Part shown: positions 46,733 through 56,354 of the stretch, piece by piece
Layout of the letters: each line of letters opens with the position of its first letter
Numbering within the stretch: the first letter of the stretch is position 1
Assembly: GCA_016188575.1 (NCBI GenBank)
Contig: JACPHN010000019.1
Coordinates: 113,996-177,995, forward strand
Direction of reading: 5' to 3'
Source of the DNA: Candidatus Schekmanbacteria bacterium
GTDB lineage: Bacteria > CSSED10-310 > JACPHN01
DNA: 64,000 nucleotides
Notes under the pieces: generated by a model
Databases searched by the model: none
Seen by the model: only the letters and a program-made list of their open reading frames with translations
What the model was told of the DNA's origin: nothing
Position numbers and translations under genes: made by a program

Positions 46733-49417
46733 GTGACTCGGAGACTCAGATCTGGGGTAGCTGCGCTCGTCGCCATCATCAGTGCCGCGGTCGCGTGCAG
46801 GACCGCTCTTGCCGCGGGTCCGGAAGAGGGCGACATTTTGATCCGCGTCAGCGAGGCCGCCGGCGTGGCCCGGGTGGGCGAGGCCGTGACGCTGGGGATT
46901 CCGCTGCCGAGAGGAGCCGTAACCGACGCCTCGAGGCTGCGCATCTACGACCCATCGGTGAACCCGATCGCCACCGATTGCGGGGTTCTGGCTCGCTGGG
47001 GAGGGCCGTCAAGCAATTCGGCGCTGCCAATCGGTGCGGCGCTCTGTGACTTTCGAGCCGATGTGGCCGCGTCGTCGACCGCTACGTACCGTTTGCGCAT
47101 CGAGGCCGCCGCCTCGGCGCCGCCCGACGGTGTCACCGTCACCGCGGGCAACGGCCAGCTCACGGTAGATACCGGCGCCGCGGTTTTCGTGATCCCGACC
47201 GACTCTCTGCAACTGCTGGCGCAGGTCACACCTGCGGGGGCCACCCCGCTGCTTGGGGCGCCGGCCGAGCTGCGACTGGATGGCGCGGCCGTGTCCGCGG
47301 AAAACGTCTCGGCTCGGGTGATCAAGGACCGCGGCCTGCGAGCAGCCGTCGAGATCAAGGGCGGGATCGCCGGCACGCCGCTGGACGTGACAGCCGTCCT
47401 GACCTTTCACGCCCAGAGCGCCACCGTCGTCGCCGATATTCGCGTGGAAAACAACGAGGTCGCGGCTATCCAGGAAGACAACCAGCCGCACGTCAACGAC
47501 GTCTGCAACGGCAACAACGACCCGTACTATCAGGCTCCTTTCACCTTCACCGACCTGAGCTGGTCGCTCCCGTTACCTCTCGAAGCGACCCACTCCTATC
47601 GCACCGAGGGGCCGAGCGGGCCGCTGGCCGCGGCCTTCGCCACCAGTATTTCGGTCTTCCAGGGAGCGAGCGGCACGGCACTGTGGGACACGTTCGCCAA
47701 CAATCCGAGCTACGCGTGCCGCCTGCAACACGGCGCCACGGCACGCGCGTCGACGCTGACCGTCGACGGCGCCCCCACGCCGGGGCCCTTCCAGCATCCC
47801 GGTTGGCTGGTCGTCAGTGATTCCCGGCGGGCTGCAATGGTCCAGGTACAGGACTTTTGGCAGAACTTCCCGAAGACTCTGCGCTATACCGACACCGGAC
47901 AGATGGAGGTGGGGCTGTTCCCGAGCGAATTCGCGGCGGGCCACGTGCTGCGGGCGGGCGAATACAAGACCCATCGGACGGGGCTCACCTTCGGCGCCTC
48001 ACTGGCAGAGAACGACCTCGTGGCGGTGCGCAGTCCGCTCGCGGCTCGCAACGACGCCACCTGGTATGCGAGCTCGGCCTTCTTCGGGCCGATCGGGCCG
48101 CAGCTCACCGGCCGCCTGTCCGTGCTCGAGGAGTATCTCTCCTACTTTCTTGACACCAGCCCCAATGAGCCAGCGGAAGACGTGTCCGACAACCTTTTCC
48201 ACGCCCTCGAGCGGTTCGACGAGTACGGGTACGTCGACTACGGCGACATCCCCACCGACTTCGAGATCGGGGCGTCACCATACAATGTCAAGTACGACTT
48301 CTCCCGCGGCCTGCTCTACCAGTTCCTCATTGACGGCGATCCCCGCTGGTGGCAGCTCGCGCGGGCGGCCGTCCGGCACTTCGGCGACATCGACATCCAG
48401 CACAGCCCGCTGCGCGCCCGCGATGACGCGCGGCGCACCTGGCCGCTCGGCGGCACCTACGGGCACGGCTACCACGATGAGGACGCGCGCTTCAACCCGC
48501 ATCGCAACTACATGAACCCGACCCACGGCTACGCCTTCGGCACACACGCCGCGTTTCTCTACTACCTGCTGACGGGCGACGAGCTCGTGCTCGACAGCGC
48601 GCTCGAGGTCGCGGCGAGCTACCACTGGCGGCTGCGCAACACGGCCGATCAGCCGCCGCTGACCACGTGCACCGCGGAGTGCAACGGCTGGGCCGACTGG
48701 ACCACCTCGCGCGGAACAGCGGACCCGATTCTCGCGTTTCTGTGGGCCTACCGGGTCACGGGCGACGGCGAGTGGCTCCAGATCATCGCCGACGGCCTGA
48801 CGTTCCAGAACGGATACGAGAGCCAGGAGCAGTCGGCGGACTTCTGGTCCGACCGCCTCAACATCAACTCGACCAACTTCCGCTCGGTCGGCGAGTACCT
48901 CCTGTATCGCCGCGAGCTCGGCGAGGACGACGCCAACGGGCGTGCCATCATGCAGCGGTGGATGAGCTACCTGACGACGCCGGCAGTGTACACGGTCAAT
49001 GGCAACGGGCTGTCGGAGCTCAACTACACGTACGAAGGGACGCCGCAGGTGATGCACGACAACTGGCTCTTGTCGGTGGCCGACGGCATGGCCGCGTACG
49101 CGCTGCTGACCGACTCGAACAGCTTCTTGCAGACCTACGCCGAGCCGCTGGCCTATACGGGATCCGTCGACCCCTGGTTCGAGGGCGACAGCCACCACTA
49201 TCACGGGTCTCATGTCGCGGTGAACGCCGCGGGGTACGGCAACACGTTCCGCTACGCGCAGTGGCGGTTTGGGGGAGAAACCACCGTGCCGGGCGGATCG
49301 CCGGCTGCCGTCGCGACGCTCGGGCTAGTCCTGGCGATGGCGTCGGGAGGAGCTGCCAGGCAATGCCGGAAACGGGCGGGCGGAAACCGGAGTCGTGCGG
49401 GGGAGACACATTCGTAG
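46733..49417 (+). CDS. Secreted protein with exo-lyase-like RIFT barrel and helical toroid domains
   Basis: An 894-residue protein. The GTG at 46733 is chosen because GGGGAGG precedes it by six bases and a signal peptide follows ('SGVAALVAIISAAVACRTAL'). The N-terminal 400 residues are beta-rich, with 'VTLGIPLPRGAVTDASRLRI', a pattern I associate with RIFT-barrel/exo-rhamnogalacturonan-lyase-type proteins. The C-terminal half has aromatic-rich helices ('GDPRWWQLARAAVRHFGDID', 'YNVKYDFSRGLLYQFLIDGD', 'WADWTTSRGTADPILAFLWA'), as in (alpha/alpha) toroid glycan lyases. It ends with 'VPGGSPAAVATLGLVLAMAS' and a basic tail, the window's C-terminal anchor. A surface polysaccharide-degrading role is inferred; catalytic residues not assigned. 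Confidence 0.6.
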   Translation: MTRRLRSGVAALVAIISAAVACRTALAAGPEEGDILIRVSEAAGVARVGEAVTLGIPLPRGAVTDASRLRIYDPSVNPIATDCGVLARWGGPSSNSALPIGAALCDFRADVAASSTATYRLRIEAAASAPPDGVTVTAGNGQLTVDTGAAVFVIPTDSLQLLAQVTPAGATPLLGAPAELRLDGAAVSAENVSARVIKDRGLRAAVEIKGGIAGTPLDVTAVLTFHAQSATVVADIRVENNEVAAIQEDNQPHVNDVCNGNNDPYYQAPFTFTDLSWSLPLPLEATHSYRTEGPSGPLAAAFATSISVFQGASGTALWDTFANNPSYACRLQHGATARASTLTVDGAPTPGPFQHPGWLVVSDSRRAAMVQVQDFWQNFPKTLRYTDTGQMEVGLFPSEFAAGHVLRAGEYKTHRTGLTFGASLAENDLVAVRSPLAARNDATWYASSAFFGPIGPQLTGRLSVLEEYLSYFLDTSPNEPAEDVSDNLFHALERFDEYGYVDYGDIPTDFEIGASPYNVKYDFSRGLLYQFLIDGDPRWWQLARAAVRHFGDIDIQHSPLRARDDARRTWPLGGTYGHGYHDEDARFNPHRNYMNPTHGYAFGTHAAFLYYLLTGDELVLDSALEVAASYHWRLRNTADQPPLTTCTAECNGWADWTTSRGTADPILAFLWAYRVTGDGEWLQIIADGLTFQNGYESQEQSADFWSDRLNINSTNFRSVGEYLLYRRELGEDDANGRAIMQRWMSYLTTPAVYTVNGNGLSELNYTYEGTPQVMHDNWLLSVADGMAAYALLTDSNSFLQTYAEPLAYTGSVDPWFEGDSHHYHGSHVAVNAAGYGNTFRYAQWRFGGETTVPGGSPAAVATLGLVLAMASGGAARQCRKRAGGNRSRAGETHS

Positions 49418-49493
49418 CGCCGGCGGCGGAATCCGGGAGTTGGGCTCAGGCCCAGCGTCGTCGAAAAAAGCATCTCGGAACGGGACATTGAGC

Positions 49494-51328
49494 ATGAGCA
49501 AGTGGAGAGGCCAACCCACCGGCTTCGCTGTGGTCTTTGCAGCCGCTCTGATGTTGGCGCTGTCGGCAGCGCCGGCGTTTGCAGCGAACATTTACGGCAA
49601 GGCGTACAGGAATGGTGAAACCGATCATGCCGGTATTGCCGTGAAACTGCTCGAATCTCGGGATGTCCCCGCGCTGGGTGGGGCGGCTGCCGTCATGATT
49701 GCCATGGTGTTGGGCGCCGCGCTTCTCCTGAGGCGCAGGCAGTGGCTTGAGACGCCCATTACCGCGGCGATGATGCTGTTCGCGGTCACGATCGTCGGCG
49801 CGCAGGTCGTGCAGGAAACGCAGACGAGCTCGTAGGGAGAATATGCGTTCGCTGGCGTCGAACCCGGGACGTACCGCATGGAGATGTCGGCGAGCGGGTT
49901 CGCTCCTCACGAGATTGCGGAAGTCGCGGTCTTGGATGGTGACAATTTCGTAGATGATGTTGCCCTGGATCCGCTCACGGCAACCGCAACGCCTCCGCTT
50001 GACCCAACCCCATCGGCGACCTCGACGGTCGACCCCTCGGCCACTGCGACGTCCGTTCCGCCCACCGTAACCGCTATCAGCACGCCGAACGCGACCCCTT
50101 CCGCAACGGCAACCGCCACCACGGTGGCGGGAACGAGACTGCTGAAGGACGTCAATCCGACGACTGCCGTTGCCCGCGCGCGGCGCGGGTCGGCGTCGTC
50201 GAATCCTGACCATCTCACCGTGGTGGGCGGCGTCTTTTTCTTCACGGCCGATGACGGCGCCCGCGGAACCGAGCCATGGAAGTCCGATGGGACCGAGGCC
50301 GGCACGGTCCTGGTCAAGGACATCCGGCCCGGCCCGGCGAGTTGCTGTTCCTACTCAGCTCCCGGTGATATCGAGCTCACGCTCTGGAACGTGGATGGTA
50401 CTGCTTTTCTTCGCCGACGACGGCAGCGGCGCCGGAGTTGAGGTGTGGCGCTCCGACGGCACCGAAGCCGGCACGTTCATGGTCAAAGATATCGACACGG
50501 CGAACTTTCAGGAACCCGGAAGCATCACGGCTGCCGGAGATGTCGTCATGTTCGTCCCCTACCAGCCGGACAGCGGCCTGCAGCTTTGGAAGTCCGACGG
50601 GACGGAAGGCGGCACCGCCATGATCAAGCGAATTTGTGCCGCTGCATCCAGCAACCCCGAGTCCCTGCTGTACAGGAGCCCGGAGATGTTCTTCAGCGCC
50701 TTTGACGGGTTCGATGCGGATGGTTTCCACGGCATAGAGCTATGGAAGTCCGATGGCACCGAAGCCGGGACGGTGCTGGTCAAGGATATCCTTGTCCCCG
50801 GCAACTCGCGTCCGAACCCGGTAGGAAGCATGGGGGGGACAGTATTCTTTTTTGCGGAGGACGCCGGCGGCGAGGGCGTGTGGCGCTCGGACGGTACCGA
50901 TGCCGGTACGGTATTGTTGCGATCCGAGCTTCGCGGTCTCGGTTTCCGGCGTGGCGTCGGGCGGTACGTTCTTTTTCGCCGCAGAGGACTACGTGGACTG
51001 GGCGTACGGCTGGGAATTGTGGAAATCGGATGGCTCGCCGGCCGGAACGGGACTGGTGAAGGATGCGCTTGCCGGAGCTTCCGGCTCCGAGCCGATGGAC
51101 CTTATCGACCTCGGTGGAGTGCTGCGCTACAGCGCCGATGACGGTGCCAACGGTCGCGAGCTGTGGAGCTCCGATGGCACCAGCGACGGCACCGGCATGG
51201 TGGCTGACATTTATCCCGGCAGCGCCGCGAGCTCGCCGGAGGCCTTCGTTGTCCTCGCCGGCCGGCTGTATTTCTCCGCCAATGACGGTGTCAACGGTCG
51301 CGAGCTGTGGGTCCACGAGCCGGAATAG
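49494..51328 (+). pseudogene. ELWxxDGT-repeat secreted protein gene, broken by a stop and two frameshifts
   Basis: From the ATG at 49494 a signal peptide ('LMLALSAAPAFAA') leads into a carboxypeptidase-regulatory-like domain. That domain contains an anchor-like 'VPALGGAAAVMIAMVLGAAL' and LLRRRQ segment, then a TAG at 49833. The same frame continues at once with 'GEYAFAGVEPGTYRMEMSAS', a Thr-Pro linker, and the repeats 'GTEPWKSDGTEAGTVLVKDI'. Near 50400 the repeats move to the next frame ('VEVWRSDGTEAGTFMVKDID', 'GIELWKSDGTEAGTVLVKDI'), and near 50910-50960 to the third ('GWELWKSDGSPAGTGLVKDA', 'GRELWSSDGTSDGTGMV'), ending at 51328. At least six ELWxSDGTxxGT repeats are recognisable, so the intact ancestor was a surface protein of about 610 residues. 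Confidence 0.7.
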
Positions 51329-51360
51329 CCCCGGCGCGCCAGCGGGTGGGGCGACCGACC

Positions 51361-52824
51361 TCAGCCGAGCGCCGCCGCGGGGGCGCAGCGGGCCGCCGAC
51401 TGCTCGCGCCAGGGCATCGCCTGCTCCAGGGTTCGGGACAGGGCGAGCACCAGTGCGTCCGCGCCCGGCCGGCCGACGATCTGCACGCCGAAAGGCAAAT
51501 TCCGCTCGCCCACGCCCGCCGGGATGCTGGCCGCCGGCTGCCCGCTCACATTGAAGATCGCGGTGAATGCGCCGAGCGGGACGATCGACATGAAGGCTTC
51601 CTCGCCGCTCAGCCCCCGCCACGCCCCAATGCGGGGCGGGGCGACGGCCACTGTAGGGGTCAGCCAGACGTCCGCCGCACCGAACCACGCCAGCACTTTT
51701 CGCTGGAGCTCGGCACCGTACCGCTTCGCCTCGGCGCGCGAATAGGTCCGGCCGTGCTCGCGCAGCCAACGTGTCGGCGGCTGCAGGAGCGCTTCGCTGA
51801 TCACCGGGACGTTTGCGGCCATGCGCATCCACAGCGGCAGAAAGTCACCGAGCTCGGCCCGGAGCGTGTCCGCTTCCTCGACGGTGTGGCCCATCTGGGC
51901 GAGCAGCCGCGCGACCCGGCGCACCGCGTCCGCGACGGGTGGAGTCGCGGTAACCAGCGGCGACTCGACCGTGAAGTTGATGCGAAGGTTGCCGGGAGGG
52001 CGCTGGCAGGCAGCGAGATAGGAATCCTCCGGAGGGCGGCGCGGATCGTAGGATCTGCCAGCCATCACATCGAGCATCGCCGCGCTGTCCTCAACGCCGT
52101 GCGAAACCGCATTGACGGAGCTTAGCCCGAACATGTCCGCCGGGTAATAGTAGTTGGGCATGGCGCTGCGCGAAGGCTTGAGGCCGTAAAGGTGGCAAAA
52201 CGAGGCGGGGATGCGAATGGAGCCAGCGCCATCCGAAGCGTGGGCCATCGGCAACATTCCGGACGCCACCGCTGCCGCCGAGCCACCGCTCGACCCGCCT
52301 GGGGTATGCTCGAGGTTCCAGGGATTCCGGCATGGCGCGTGGATGTCTGTCTCGGTGATCGGCATGATCGCAAACTCTGAGGTCGCGAGCTTGCCGAGGA
52401 GCACAAACCCACCGGCTCGCACGCGCTTCGTCACCGCACTGTCGAAGGGTGACCAGAAGTAGCGAAAGGCCCGCGAACCGGCGCACGTGAAGGTGCCCGC
52501 CATGAAGTCGATGTCCTTGATGCCGTTCGGGACGCCGAAAAAGATCGGGAGCTCCTGCCCATCCCCGCGCTGCAAGATGCGATCGAGCGTCTGCGCCTGA
52601 CGCCGGGCGCGACGATCAAAGACTTGCACGAACGCGTTTACCTCGCTGTTGCTGCGCGCAACCTCCGCGAGGCACGCTGCGGTGAGCGCCTCGCACGATT
52701 GCGCTCGCGCGCGGATAGCGGAGGCGAGGCCCAGGGCAGACTGTGGGGAGTAGGTGTGGCAGATGCTCACGACTTTGGCTCCTTCGGCCTCATGGTTGGC
52801 CGCGGTTGGGCTCGTACGCGCCAT
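51361..52824 (-). CDS. Amidase signature family enzyme
   Basis: A 487-residue protein from the ATG at 52824. The catalytic Ser-cisSer-Lys triad of amidase-signature enzymes is visible: Lys in 'FFGVPNGIKDIDFMAG', cis-Ser in 'HTPGGSSGGSAAAVASG', and nucleophile Ser in 'AHASDGAGSIRIPASFCHLY', then 'GLKPSRSAMPN'. The C-terminal 'GVPNGIKD...AFTAIFNVSGQPAASIPAGV' closing motif is present (as 'FTAIFNVSGQPAASIPAG'). It hydrolyses amides (as in aryl-amidases, 6-aminohexanoate hydrolase or GatA relatives). No GatB/C genes are adjacent, so a free-standing amidase is more likely than a tRNA amidotransferase. Substrate unknown. Length is normal for the family. Confidence 0.9.
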   Translation of the reverse strand: MARTSPTAANHEAEGAKVVSICHTYSPQSALGLASAIRARAQSCEALTAACLAEVARSNSEVNAFVQVFDRRARRQAQTLDRILQRGDGQELPIFFGVPNGIKDIDFMAGTFTCAGSRAFRYFWSPFDSAVTKRVRAGGFVLLGKLATSEFAIMPITETDIHAPCRNPWNLEHTPGGSSGGSAAAVASGMLPMAHASDGAGSIRIPASFCHLYGLKPSRSAMPNYYYPADMFGLSSVNAVSHGVEDSAAMLDVMAGRSYDPRRPPEDSYLAACQRPPGNLRINFTVESPLVTATPPVADAVRRVARLLAQMGHTVEEADTLRAELGDFLPLWMRMAANVPVISEALLQPPTRWLREHGRTYSRAEAKRYGAELQRKVLAWFGAADVWLTPTVAVAPPRIGAWRGLSGEEAFMSIVPLGAFTAIFNVSGQPAASIPAGVGERNLPFGVQIVGRPGADALVLALSRTLEQAMPWREQSAARCAPAAALG

Positions 52825-53230
52825 CGGCGCCTCTGTGTGGTGACGTCTCGCCGGGTTTTCAGCGCAGGCCCGGCCCACCTGCGGTGCCTCGCCATGACCC
52901 GGTCTCGCGCCGCAAACTTCGGCCTTTAGGCCGGAGTCAGGCGCTGCAGAGAATATCACGGCGTGGCCGAGCGCGCCCGGTCAGCTCGACGCCGCCGACG
53001 ACCCGCTGGGAACGACGGCCGACCGCAAGGCGCTCGCCGAGAAGCTCAATAGCGCCCACGTCCTTCGCAACCTTCGCAAGGACAGCGCACCGGAGGTAGG
53101 CCTCACCGCGCTCCCCACAAGTCAGTGCGGTCCGTGGCTCGCCCAACTGTGGGCGCGGGCAGCCGGTGGCGGCGCGCATTGCCGCCACCGCTCGTGGCCC
53201 TTTGGCGCGGCGCGAGGCGAAAGACTGCGC
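52825..53230. other. Intergenic, no gene seen
   Basis: About 400 bases upstream of the amidase gene and downstream of the phospholipase-like gene. Open frames here show no family similarity. The amidase promoter presumably lies in the left half. Confidence 0.4.
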
Positions 53231-56200
53231 TCAGCGCTCGAAGCAGCGGCTATCGTCTCCGGTCAGCAACACCCCTTCCAGCTCGCGCTCGTCCAGCTCC
53301 CCACATTCCCTGGCGAACGGTTCGGGAAGACCCGCGGTCGCCGGGACCACTGCCTGGCGCCATGCTCCGGCGCTGCCATCGCGCAGCCGCTTGCCACCGT
53401 AGCTCCTCAGCAAATAGGAGCGCCAGGGAGCTCGACCGTCCACCAACCCATCCACGGCGACCTCTCCGTGATCGTTGATATCCGCAGCGTCCCACAGGAC
53501 GATCCAGTCCCACTGCGGCGGGAGGTAGTCGTTGAGATCGCTCATCCGGTCGTCCTGCCAGATGTAGGCGTGATACCCGAGATCGCCGGTCACCGCGGAA
53601 CCTCCAACCACCTGGTTCCGATTGTTGACGCCTCCGTAGTTGGTGCTCTCATAACCGCCGAGGGTGCCCAGCTCTTTCACGCCGGCGGTTGTCCAGACCG
53701 CCGCCCGCCTGCTCCTGGTCTGCCCGGAGGTGTACACGTTGCCGGCGAGGAGGCCGTTGCCGTTGGCGCCGTTGGCCGATCCGCTGGTCCTGCCCGGCGG
53801 CAGCTCGAGGTAGACGAGACCCGGCGGGACCTCCTCCCCCTGTGCCACGATGGTCGTCACGATCGGCAAGAACGCATAGCTCTGGGTGATGACTTGACCG
53901 GGCGCATACGCCGCCGCCGATTGAGCGTTCGCATACCGCGGAGAGACCCGTCCGAGAAATATCTCCCGCAGGCCAGCGATGCTCGGAAACAGCGTGCGCC
54001 CTGTCCCGCCCGCGATGGCGAACGGCCGATGGTAGGGATATTGCTCGCTGTACCACATTCCCGTCACGTCGCCGGCATCGTTGATGCCCGCCGCGGAATA
54101 GGTCTGCACCCCGGTCACCGCGTCCAGGCTGTTTGACTGCTCGCCTTCCCAGATCAACGCGGTCTGGCCGACTCCGTACCGACCCGCGTAACCGACAGCC
54201 TGCCCCGCGCTATTGACGTCGTGCATACAGCCGAAGTCCGCACCCGGCGTCGCGTCGAAGATGACGCCATCGCGCCACACGAAGCCGTGCCGCTTCCTGT
54301 CCTCGGTGTAGCTGCAACCGACCAGATAGCCCGTGTCGCTCAGCGCGCGCGAATCGGTGTCGACCGCGCCGCCCGAAAGCGAGCCCACTTCGACCAGCGC
54401 CCCCGGCCTTGCCACCACCCCGGCGACTGCCCCGCCGGTGCCATCTTCGGCCAGCGTTTCCCCGCCCAGCCCACCGCGGATCGCGACCGTCACCTCGAGG
54501 TTGCGCAAACCCTCCACGAGGGCGTTGCGGAAACCATCCACGAAGAGGAGCTGCGGAATCTCGACCGTGATGACTCCGGTTCGCTGTGCGGCCGGCTCGG
54601 GTTGGCTGCGGGTTCCGCTCAGGGCAATGCCGCGCGCATTCCCCTGGAGAACCTCGAGCGCGACGTATTGCCGCCGCTCGTCTTTGTCCTCGTCATCCGG
54701 CGCGCGTATCGTCGCGATGAAGGCCAGCTCCGCGTCGGCCCAGTCTTCCTCGGAGTCGTTCTGCACCACGATGTCCATCAGGTGCCGGCCGTTTTGCGAG
54801 TGGACGAATGCCGACGGCACGCTCAGACGGCCGCGGAAGAACCACTCGAGGTAGGCGGCGCTGTAGCCGATCGCCAGCGGCAGCATCGCTTCGGCGATCG
54901 ACCGCTTCACCTTGTCGTCGTTGGTGGTCCAGATCTGGCGGCCGATTTGCTCCTCGCGATAGCAACGGTAGTCGTCGCGCTGCACCGATTCAGAGACGTT
55001 CTGGGGACAATCGTCGAGGTCGGGGTCAGCGGGAGCGAAGAGGGCGTCCGGTCGCTCGTCGTAGCGGAACGCCACGAGCTTGCGCTCGCCGCCCAGGCCG
55101 AAGATCGCGGGCGCGACCAGAAACGGCGGCCCGGGCGCCTGGTAGGTGACGAGTCCGAGGCCCGCGAGCGCCGGCTCGGCGAATTGGCGCCGGGCACTAT
55201 CGCCATACAGGGGCGGGCCGAGCGTCAGGTGCACTGCTGGCGGCAGCGGGTCGCGCGCGGTGAGCGTCACGCCGGCGGGCAGCGTGTGCGAGGTCACGAA
55301 GTGGGCGCTCGAAAGCTGGGCGATGCCGGCACGGCCGCGGGTCTGCTGATCGAAGAAGTCGAGGAAGGAGGGCGAGCCGGACGGCACCAGCGCGCGCCAA
55401 TCCACTGCGGCGAGCTCCGGGTGAAGGCTGTACAGCTCTTCGTGCGCCTTCGGGAACGGGTCCAGGTTGGTGTACTGGGGGTGCGAGTCGTTGCGGGTAT
55501 GCTCCGGCTGTGCGGCGTCCTGCACCAGGTGGGCGACCTGGCCGAGCGCGCGAAAGAGGCGCGCCCAGGAGCCTTCCCGGCACGGCGGCGGATAGCGGTC
55601 GCGCACCGCCGCGACCGGCTCGGCGCGGGACACGAACCGCGCCAGCTCTTCTTCCTTGTCGGGGCAGCTCCAACGCGATTCGTCGTTGTAGGCGGTGAGC
55701 GGATCGTCGACCAGGGTCAGCGCCTTCCAGAAGTAGTCCCGGGCGGCGCGGTGGGAGAAGGCATTCTGCTCCGAGTCGTCGCGGTGAAACGTGGCGCCGG
55801 CGAGCAGGCTCGTGCCGCGGAAGTCCTCGCCGAGCGCCCAGCGCGGGAGCGGCAGCCCGTGGGAGACGCGCCGCCGCTCGTAGAGCGGAGAGGCGATCCC
55901 TACCAGCGCCACGTCGTCCAGCCCACCCTGCCGCCGCCCCCGCGTGCCGCCCACCGCCGCCAGCTCCGGGTTGTAGAAGTGGTTCTGGGCGCGGAAGTTC
56001 TCGCCGCAGCTCAACAGCAAGGTTGGACCCAGCACCTCGTCTTCGGCTACCGCGCCGTAGAGAATCCAATCCCTGGGGGTGTCGGCGGAGACTTCCGCCG
56101 CCAGCTTGCAACCTGGGGCGGCGATGTCGTAAAGCCAGGAGCGGGGGATCCGCGGTCCGCGAAATACGCGCCTGATGTCGAGCCCAAGCTCGCGTATGAC

Positions 56201-56353
56201 CGGGCCGATGCGATCCTGCGTTCGACCGAAACCCATTTCGGCCATCTTGTTGTGTACGACTTGAGACCATCCCGAGGCGGCGATTGGTGTCAGAATGCAA
56301 GTGAAGAAAAGCACCGTGGACGGAAAGACAGTGAAACGAGACGAGATTTTCAT
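53231..56353 (-). CDS. Secreted zinc phospholipase C/S1-P1-like protein with HAF repeats
   Basis: A 1040-residue protein with strong GGAGGGAG upstream of its ATG and a Sec signal ending 'PIAASG'. The mature start 'WSQVVHNKMAEMGF' (Trp and His), 'AQNHFYNPEL' (His) and 'LGQVAHLVQDAAQPEHTRND' (HxxxD...H) follow the zinc-ligand order of the phospholipase C / S1-P1 nuclease family. From about residue 660 the C-terminal third has HAF-type repeats: 'DVNSAGQAVGYAG', 'GINDAGDVTGMWY', 'GVNNRNQVVGGSA' and 'HAYIWQDDRMSDLNDYLP'. A secreted hydrolase with a beta-rich binding tail is likely. It is the last of three minus-strand genes for secreted proteins, one base after the preceding stop. Confidence 0.7.
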   Translation of the reverse strand: MKISSRFTVFPSTVLFFTCILTPIAASGWSQVVHNKMAEMGFGRTQDRIGPVIRELGLDIRRVFRGPRIPRSWLYDIAAPGCKLAAEVSADTPRDWILYGAVAEDEVLGPTLLLSCGENFRAQNHFYNPELAAVGGTRGRRQGGLDDVALVGIASPLYERRRVSHGLPLPRWALGEDFRGTSLLAGATFHRDDSEQNAFSHRAARDYFWKALTLVDDPLTAYNDESRWSCPDKEEELARFVSRAEPVAAVRDRYPPPCREGSWARLFRALGQVAHLVQDAAQPEHTRNDSHPQYTNLDPFPKAHEELYSLHPELAAVDWRALVPSGSPSFLDFFDQQTRGRAGIAQLSSAHFVTSHTLPAGVTLTARDPLPPAVHLTLGPPLYGDSARRQFAEPALAGLGLVTYQAPGPPFLVAPAIFGLGGERKLVAFRYDERPDALFAPADPDLDDCPQNVSESVQRDDYRCYREEQIGRQIWTTNDDKVKRSIAEAMLPLAIGYSAAYLEWFFRGRLSVPSAFVHSQNGRHLMDIVVQNDSEEDWADAELAFIATIRAPDDEDKDERRQYVALEVLQGNARGIALSGTRSQPEPAAQRTGVITVEIPQLLFVDGFRNALVEGLRNLEVTVAIRGGLGGETLAEDGTGGAVAGVVARPGALVEVGSLSGGAVDTDSRALSDTGYLVGCSYTEDRKRHGFVWRDGVIFDATPGADFGCMHDVNSAGQAVGYAGRYGVGQTALIWEGEQSNSLDAVTGVQTYSAAGINDAGDVTGMWYSEQYPYHRPFAIAGGTGRTLFPSIAGLREIFLGRVSPRYANAQSAAAYAPGQVITQSYAFLPIVTTIVAQGEEVPPGLVYLELPPGRTSGSANGANGNGLLAGNVYTSGQTRSRRAAVWTTAGVKELGTLGGYESTNYGGVNNRNQVVGGSAVTGDLGYHAYIWQDDRMSDLNDYLPPQWDWIVLWDAADINDHGEVAVDGLVDGRAPWRSYLLRSYGGKRLRDGSAGAWRQAVVPATAGLPEPFARECGELDERELEGVLLTGDDSRCFER

Positions 56354-56354
56354 C

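Noticed and set aside
51361..52824. GatA subunit of tRNA amidotransferase
   Set aside because: No gatB or gatC neighbours, and the gene is isolated; general amidase is safer.
53231..56353. Alkaline phosphatase or collagenase as function of the large secreted protein
   Set aside because: The motifs present (WxxxVH, NHFYNP, HLVQDxxxPxH) fit the phospholipase C/S1-P1 zinc site, not those families.
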